From NCBI GenBank assembly GCA_964016875.1, contig OZ024736.1, forward strand, positions 42,502,707-42,566,706: a DNA stretch of 64,000 nucleotides, read 5' to 3'. Made by a program: the position numbers and the translations under genes. This DNA is from Fallopia convolvulus. Lineage: Eukaryota; Streptophyta; Magnoliopsida; Caryophyllales; Polygonaceae. The notes below the pieces were generated by a model. That model was not told the DNA's origin. It searched no databases and saw only the letters and a list, made by a program, of their open reading frames with translations. Shown in pieces: positions 58,646 through 64,000 of the stretch. Every line of letters begins with the position of its first letter. Positions within the stretch are counted from its first letter, which is position 1.

Positions 58646-60121
58646 CAGTGACAAAATATTTTAAATTGTAGTAGCCCTCTCATATATGACAAGATGCACA
58701 CCATATGTCAAGAGGCTAGTAGCCTAGTAGTAATCAAAGAAACGAAAATTTTCCAAGTAAATTTGCTTTCAGCATATGCAGCCAAATGTACGTATAAAAT
58801 TTCCACCAAAAAAAAATGTACGTATAAAATGTAGGAAAATTTTTGGTATTGATGTTTTGCAAAACTTACAGTTTGCCTGAAATTTAATTTATATATGTAT
58901 CTTGATGCTGGAATCTTTTTTTCCCTAACGATTCATGCTCTTGTTTAATCTAGCCGAGAAGATAAATATTAGAATAGTGATAAATAAAGATTAACAAAGC
59001 AGCATTGAAGTTCTAAGTGGTTCGTTGTTGATTCCTTGGTGGTGGTGAATGATGATGATAGGGAGGAAGAGAAATGAGATGACAACAATTGAAAAATAAA
59101 AGAATTAAGAAAGAGGACTAGAAAAAAGACATTTCACTCATCGTCAAATTAGACCACCAATCTTTAATAAATAAAAAAAAATTAGACCACCAATCCAAAT
59201 ACATTCAAAACAAAATTCCAATTCACAAAAAAAATGTCCAAACCATGAAAATGTTCCAAAGCTCGGATAAGTGAGCTGGAAAAAAGCTGTTCAGATGTAC
59301 ATAAACCTAAGACATGACCATAATTAATTTAGTACCACTATTCCAAAAGTACAAAAACTATTGGTGCATATATAGTTAATTCGGTTTTGTAAGCATGTAC
59401 CTCTAGGTTTTGGAAAGCGAAAGATGGAACTTTTCATATGATTTACATGTGAAGCTCGATCTACCAACATTAGGGTACGTACCAAATCATAATATTAATG
59501 GGTCTATAATCAATAAGATACACACGTTGCACATGATCTATCAAACATATAATAACGCCAAGTCACCAATAACAAAATACACGTAAATGTTCTAGTGGGG
59601 ACCAAATTAGGGCTTTGTACTATATATTTTTTTTAAAAAAGGTAATTACTTTTGTTTCCTTAATTTGGGATCTCATGTTTCACTTTTGTGTTCTCTCTTT
59701 TTAAATAAACACTATTAAAATTATTTTTTAATTTTTAATTTTTTTTATTATATTTAAAACACCTATATATACGTGTGTGAATATTTAGGTTAAAAATCAT
59801 ATTATAATTTTTTTTAAAAATTACAAGATAATATTTTGTATGGAAATCATTCTCTTAATTTTTAAAAATTTTATAATATAATTTTTAAGATGTAAATTTG
59901 TACACATATCTATCTAGCATTTTACATTATAAATATAATTTTATCAAACACTGGAACTAGCTGCACATAGCTTGGATTTTATCAAACATGTTACTTGCAA
60001 TTAAATGCTCGAAAGCTCAATTACCACACACACACATCCATGTGATATTCGTTGCTTGCACAAGGCAACAATTTCTCCATTTTTTTATGCACCCACATGA
60101 AAAGCGAAATGACCCCATCAA
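58646..60121. other. AT-rich spacer, no gene seen
   Basis: No coding region, RNA gene or clear repeat ends. The short phrase 'attagaccaccaatc' is duplicated near 59,150 and 59,180. The part before 60,121 would include the 3' UTR of the P450 gene. Confidence 0.35.
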
Positions 60122-61609
60122 TCAATTCCCACGTCTCTCTCTCACCACAACTTGAAGCCCTCCTCTGAGGTTCGCCGTGAGCCCCGGGTCAAACCGGGGC
60201 TCCAAATCCGGCCCAACCACATCCACGTCGAACCGCTCCAACACCGCCACAACGGTGCACTTGATCTGGATCAACGCCAACTCCTTGCCCAAGCATATCC
60301 GGACCCCGCCCTGAAAGACCGGGTTCTTAAACGGACACATTGGACTAAACACGCCATTCCTCAGCCACCTCTCGGGCTTGAACTCGAGACGATCGGGCCC
60401 CCATATGGACTCCATCCGGCCCATGGCGTACGGATGATACGTTACTCTCGTGCCACTTTTTATGAAAGTCTTGTCCGGTAAGAAATCGTCGTCTAGGGCA
60501 AACTTCGAGTCGAATTGCACGGGAGGGTATAACCTCATGCTCTCGTAGACCGCCGCGTGCAGGTAATGCATGCTCCTAACTTGTTCCAATGATCCAAGCT
60601 TGGCGCGCGTGCTGACATGGCCAAGCTCTTCTAGAATCTTCTCCCGAACGCCCGGGTGCTTTGACACGAGCCAAAAGAAGGCCGTGAGCGCCGAGGCAAC
60701 AGTGTCGCGCCCAGCTAAGATGAAGCTTATTACGATGTCGCGCAAGTGTCTGTCATCGTCCAAGGAGCCCATGAATCTCGAGAGGAGATCGTGTTGGTTC
60801 GATCGAAGCCCTAGCTTTCTCCTTTGTCTTATGACCTCCTTAGCTAGCAAATTAATCTTGGCAATCGCCTTTTTCAATTCTCCTTCTTTTCCTAACCCAA
60901 AAACCTTTTTAACCTTCCATATAAAAGGCAGGGATGTCAAAGCTCTCTCGGCCGACAATTTCGTGGCCAAATCGAAGGATTCAGCAAACTCGGACAAAGG
61001 AAGCGACAACTCCAAGCAGCCGGGGTCTAACCCGAAGGAAAGCTTGCAAATGACGTCAAACGAGAACCTACGGAACACATCTTGCAAGTCCAATAAGACA
61101 GAGGAATCCGAATCCCCTGTTTCAGAAACAGAGGAAAACAGGGGAAGGAGACGTGTATTGATCTCAGCCGTTACTACATCGAAAGCAAACGATCGGAAGG
61201 CCAAGCTTCCGAGCTCCAAACTCGCCAGCTTCCTCTGGAAGCTCCAGAGCTCACCGTCGACGTTGAAGATTCCTTTCCCGAGGAGATCGCCGAGGATGGT
61301 GGAGAACTGCTTCCCTTTAGGGTAGTTCTTGAAATTAGTCCTCAGAATGTGCTCGACGTTCTTCGGGTTGGCGGTGATCGTGTTGTTGAGGACGTGTACG
61401 TGGATTGTTTGTGTTGGGGTGTTTGCAATCAGGTGGGTGTACCAATCCGAAAGGTTGTGGAAACGGGAGGTCCAGCTGGATGAGAGGTAAGCTTGGCAAA
61501 TATCACACTTGCACCAAACGGGGCTTAGCAGCTGCTTGATGAGATAGAGGAGGAAGACGGTGAAGAAACCGAAGAAGACGAGAATGGGGAGAGATTTGGA
61601 GGAATCCAT
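60122..61609 (-). CDS. CYP94C: Cytochrome P450, CYP94C type
   Basis: A single-exon gene of 495 residues, normal for CYP94. CYP94 enzymes are ER-bound omega-oxidases of fatty acids; CYP94C1 also oxidises jasmonoyl-isoleucine to the carboxy form and so helps to switch jasmonate signalling off. An N-terminal membrane anchor (ILVFFGFFTVFLLYLIKQLL) is followed by the CYP94-like CDICQAYLSSSWTSRFHNLS and TIHVHVLNNTITANPKNVEH. The I-helix AGRDT is at about 299-303, ExxR (ESMR) at 356-359, PER at about 412-414, and the heme loop FQGGVRICLG has its Cys at about 439. All catalytic motifs are intact. The subfamily call rests on overall similarity to CYP94C1 as remembered; CYP94B or D is less likely. A TATA motif lies 90 bases upstream. 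Confidence 0.92.
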   Translation of the reverse strand: MDSSKSLPILVFFGFFTVFLLYLIKQLLSPVWCKCDICQAYLSSSWTSRFHNLSDWYTHLIANTPTQTIHVHVLNNTITANPKNVEHILRTNFKNYPKGKQFSTILGDLLGKGIFNVDGELWSFQRKLASLELGSLAFRSFAFDVVTAEINTRLLPLFSSVSETGDSDSSVLLDLQDVFRRFSFDVICKLSFGLDPGCLELSLPLSEFAESFDLATKLSAERALTSLPFIWKVKKVFGLGKEGELKKAIAKINLLAKEVIRQRRKLGLRSNQHDLLSRFMGSLDDDRHLRDIVISFILAGRDTVASALTAFFWLVSKHPGVREKILEELGHVSTRAKLGSLEQVRSMHYLHAAVYESMRLYPPVQFDSKFALDDDFLPDKTFIKSGTRVTYHPYAMGRMESIWGPDRLEFKPERWLRNGVFSPMCPFKNPVFQGGVRICLGKELALIQIKCTVVAVLERFDVDVVGPDLEPRFDPGLTANLRGGLQVVVRERRGN

Positions 61610-61697
61610 GGATGGTATGAAGAGAAAACTGTGAAAGGAGTTGGGAAAGAAGGGTAGTGGAAGGTGTGTATAACATGCTGTGTGATGGCCTGATAGG

Positions 61698-61707
61698 CTT
61701 TATAAAT
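61698..61707 (-). promoter_or_regulatory. Probable TATA box of the CYP94C-type gene
   Basis: Minus-strand atttataaag lies 89-98 bases upstream of the ATG at 61,609. It is a strong TATA match at plausible spacing. Confidence 0.55.
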
Positions 61708-61719
61708 GAATTATAGAAT

Positions 61720-62207
61720 ATTTTTGTTTTGTCAAGGATATACATTTGATTATTTTTAGTAGCTTTTTAAATATTAATATAGAATCGGTGACTTTAAAAT
61801 ATAAAAATACAACTATGATTGGGCAGATGTGTACAGGTTACATCTGGTGAATCATAATTGAGCTTTTATTCAAGATAAGTAGTATACTATATATACGTAG
61901 TGTATCTGCCAATTTGTTTTTATCAATACTGTATATGAGTATACTGTATACAAGAGTTGGCTGTATTAGCACTTCACTCAATATATATTATTAGTTATTA
62001 GATATGGGGATATTGAGTTCTGATGTACTGTACCATCCGAAATTTTAAACTGATTAGATCAACCACACCATTTCTATGACCATATATATTCATTACAAAC
62101 TGTTTATGAGAAATGAAAAACATGTGCATAAGCATATTATACTTGCCAGTTGAGAATTCTGCACTTTCCATTCCGTTTCTGTGACCAAGGACTAATAAAA
62201 TAAAAAT
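61720..62207. other. Spacer between the P450 and GDSL genes
   Basis: AT-rich. It contains the P450 upstream region and the 3' flank of the GDSL gene. No feature was recognised. Confidence 0.3.
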
Positions 62208-63199
62208 TCAGGTGGTAGGCGATTTGAGTAGTTTGAGAGATGATTTGAGAGACAAGAAAACGAGTTGCCAGCCATGCTGCGCAGGATGAACCGTGTCCCA
62301 GAAGAAGGCTTGGTCTGTTTCCCCACAAACCCTGTAATTCGTTTGATTTCCCACTCTGCTTCCACACCAGTACTCTCCTGTCACCCCTTGGCAACATGGT
62401 TTTAGTCCACTTTCACCCTCTATCTCACCTGCATTAGTATTGATCACACAATTAAGTTATAAATAAATAAATAATTACCCTCTATTTTTACTTGTTCTGT
62501 TTCTGTTTGATACCTTTAGGGTGTTGAGGCGTTTTTAACCCGGACATGAATGCAGCATAGAGATCGAGGATAAAAAACGCAGGGGAGGAGGATTCCGCCG
62601 TTTGCTTGTTTAACTCCGTCACGCTCTCCTCCAAAATCCGGTTGTGGAGAGCTGAAACGCCGTTAATCCTGTCACTGCAGTTACTGTATGACGTGGAGGA
62701 GGTGACAGCTGGCAAGCAGCCTAACGGCTCCAGCCCCGTCACCGCAATCCTCGGAACGCCGAGGCTGTGGATCCTCTTCAGGTTGGACACCACTTGGTCC
62801 ACTACAGATTTTGTGAATCCTTGTATGCCCTGTTACAAATTTTTAAAATATGCGGGTTTCTTTTGTAATTTTTGGGTTTATGGTTTAGTTTAGGTTATTA
62901 TTGACAAATTTTATTTACCTGTTGGGGTGAGGAAGCTCTGAAGAACTTGGCATAGTCATTCCCACCAAGAGTGACAAGGGCTATGGAAGCTTCTAGATCA
63001 TGGCGGGAGTAGGTGCTCTCTGATTCTAGAACATTCTGGAAGAAATCGATCTGCGTGGTCATGTTGGGTTGCGACACGTCCGTGTTGAAGACACCTGTCC
63101 CTCCATAGGCAAAGTTCATACCAAACTTGAGCTTTTTTGCTGAATTTGGTGATCTTCTCTGCTCGTAAGGCACCGGTGACCTTATTCCCAAGTACGAAG
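62208..63199 (-). CDS. GDSL esterase/lipase, 5' part outside the window
   Basis: GDSL lipases are secreted serine hydrolases of lipid and wall-polymer esters. Three exons are visible: 63199-62919, 62829-62514 and 62428-62208, joined in frame. They encode SYLGIRSPVPYEQRR, then block II with Gly (GMNFAYGGTGVF), block III with Asn (LVTLGGNDYAKFF), GVPRIAVTGLEPLGCLP, and block V with the catalytic Asp-His pair (FFWDTVHPAQHGW). The first exon should hold the signal peptide and the catalytic Ser (GDS block). I could not find it up to 64,000, so it lies beyond the edge behind an intron of at least 800 bp, or it has been lost. The sequence resembles the At5g03610 group (from memory). The C-terminal exon ends SLKSSLKLLKSPTT. 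Confidence 0.85.
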
Positions 63200-64000
63200 C
63201 TACGGAGTAACATTAGTCACTCACTCGGATAATTTAAGATTATTGAAATCATGATATGTATCCCTTTGAAAGAAAATCGAAACTTTAGAGGACATTAAGT
63301 GTGTGTTTGAAGGTGATGATCCTAAACCCAGACCTCGCCCGACGAACCATACTGGGTAGTGTTGTTGTAAGTGTGTTTGGATACTGAAGCATGCTTTATA
63401 CACATGTACTGTATTACTATTTTGGTTTGGATGACCAAATTCTAAAATTGATGTCTTTTGTACTACATGGCATTGAAGCAGTAAGTTTCAGCAAATTAAT
63501 GTGTGACCACTTATGAGACACAGTCTGGAAGAATTAAAGTTCATTCTGATTAATTTCAAGTTGGTGAGAAAAGGGTTAATTTGAAACAAGGATAATTATG
63601 AGAAGCTCAGAATTAGTAAAATGCAGTTCGTCTACCCAAAACCAAATACTTTGACTACTAATATGAGTATGGTCTGGGTACCCATTTATTACCTCTGTCA
63701 GGAGTTCTATAAGCTTCATTCTTCCATCTGCATCACATTTCCTCACAAAAAAGAATCCTAAGAAATTTTGTGGATGTGAAATACAGCAGAGTTTAGAAGC
63801 GTGTTCACTATTTCAATTCATACAAGTATATGTGTATTGTTGTTTAATACTTGGGATTTTTATTCCGTTCTTTTAGTATCAAAACAACAATGCTCATATA
63901 TTATGCAAAGAGGTGCTCCCAACAAAATGTGCACTAAACTTATTATGTTTGACTGATAACCCAAAAATCTGGCATGTCTCCACCATCCATAATTTCAATC
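63200..64000. other. Probable intron of the GDSL gene, to window end
   Basis: The DNA before the acceptor at 63,200 has no exon resembling a GDSL first exon on the minus strand, and no other gene on either strand. Confidence 0.35.

Noticed and set aside
60570..61325. A 251-codon plus-strand ORF inside the P450
   Set aside because: It is antisense to an intact P450 exon and shows no domain; the frame is open because of codon bias.

Overview
The window is nuclear DNA from a flowering plant, most probably a eudicot. The genes have short exons, many introns of 80 bp to 1.2 kb with GT-AG (one GC-AG) borders, and very AT-rich spacers. Several families are plant-specific: Casparian-strip membrane protein, pollen Ole e 1-like protein, CYP94 P450, and an F-box pair. 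Plant-type LTR, LINE, MULE-like and Stowaway-like repeats fill much of the spacer DNA. An asterid source would fit, but nothing here proves a species.

Layout. 1-12 kb is gene-dense and all minus strand: DCP1 (mRNA decapping co-factor, 8 exons), a CASP (Casparian strip scaffold, 3 exons) and a VAMP71 longin R-SNARE (4 exons, one GC-AG intron). 12-17 kb is repeat-rich: a MULE-like MITE, two LINE fragments, and one unidentified ORF. 17-21 kb holds a tandem F-box pair; the copy at 17.3-18.5 kb is frameshifted and the copy at 19.4-20.7 kb is intact. 21-22.6 kb holds a Stowaway-like MITE and a secreted Ole e 1-domain protein gene. 23-42.6 kb has no convincing host gene. It holds inverted LTR remnants, a collapsed Copia element, MULE-like elements, and a three-level nest: a TIR element (30,544-38,393) contains a Ty3/Gypsy chromovirus (31,378-37,412), which contains a 1.7-kb solo LTR (32,303-33,983). 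Each layer has its own target-site duplication. 42.8-57.5 kb is gene-dense again: PRP38 splicing factor (plus strand), a large Enhancer-of-polycomb-like protein with a seven-unit Cys repeat, and YIF1 (both minus). 57.5-64 kb has a possible solo LTR, an intronless CYP94C-type P450, and a GDSL esterase/lipase whose first exon lies outside the window.

The host genes are unrelated housekeeping or specialised genes: RNA decay and splicing, vesicle traffic, chromatin, wall and lipid metabolism. They form no operon or obvious cluster. I found no convincing undescribed multi-gene system. The signals most worth follow-up are: a SINE-like retroposon family with an (ATG)n tail inside two gene introns, flanked by perfect 13-bp and 17-bp duplications; the 7 x 10-residue Cys repeat in the EPL-like protein; the MULE-like elements carrying degenerate arrays of a 'gcatcaaaa' word; and LTRs carrying an snRNA-type USE motif plus TATA. 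All gene models were built by eye from reading frames and splice sites, without transcript support.
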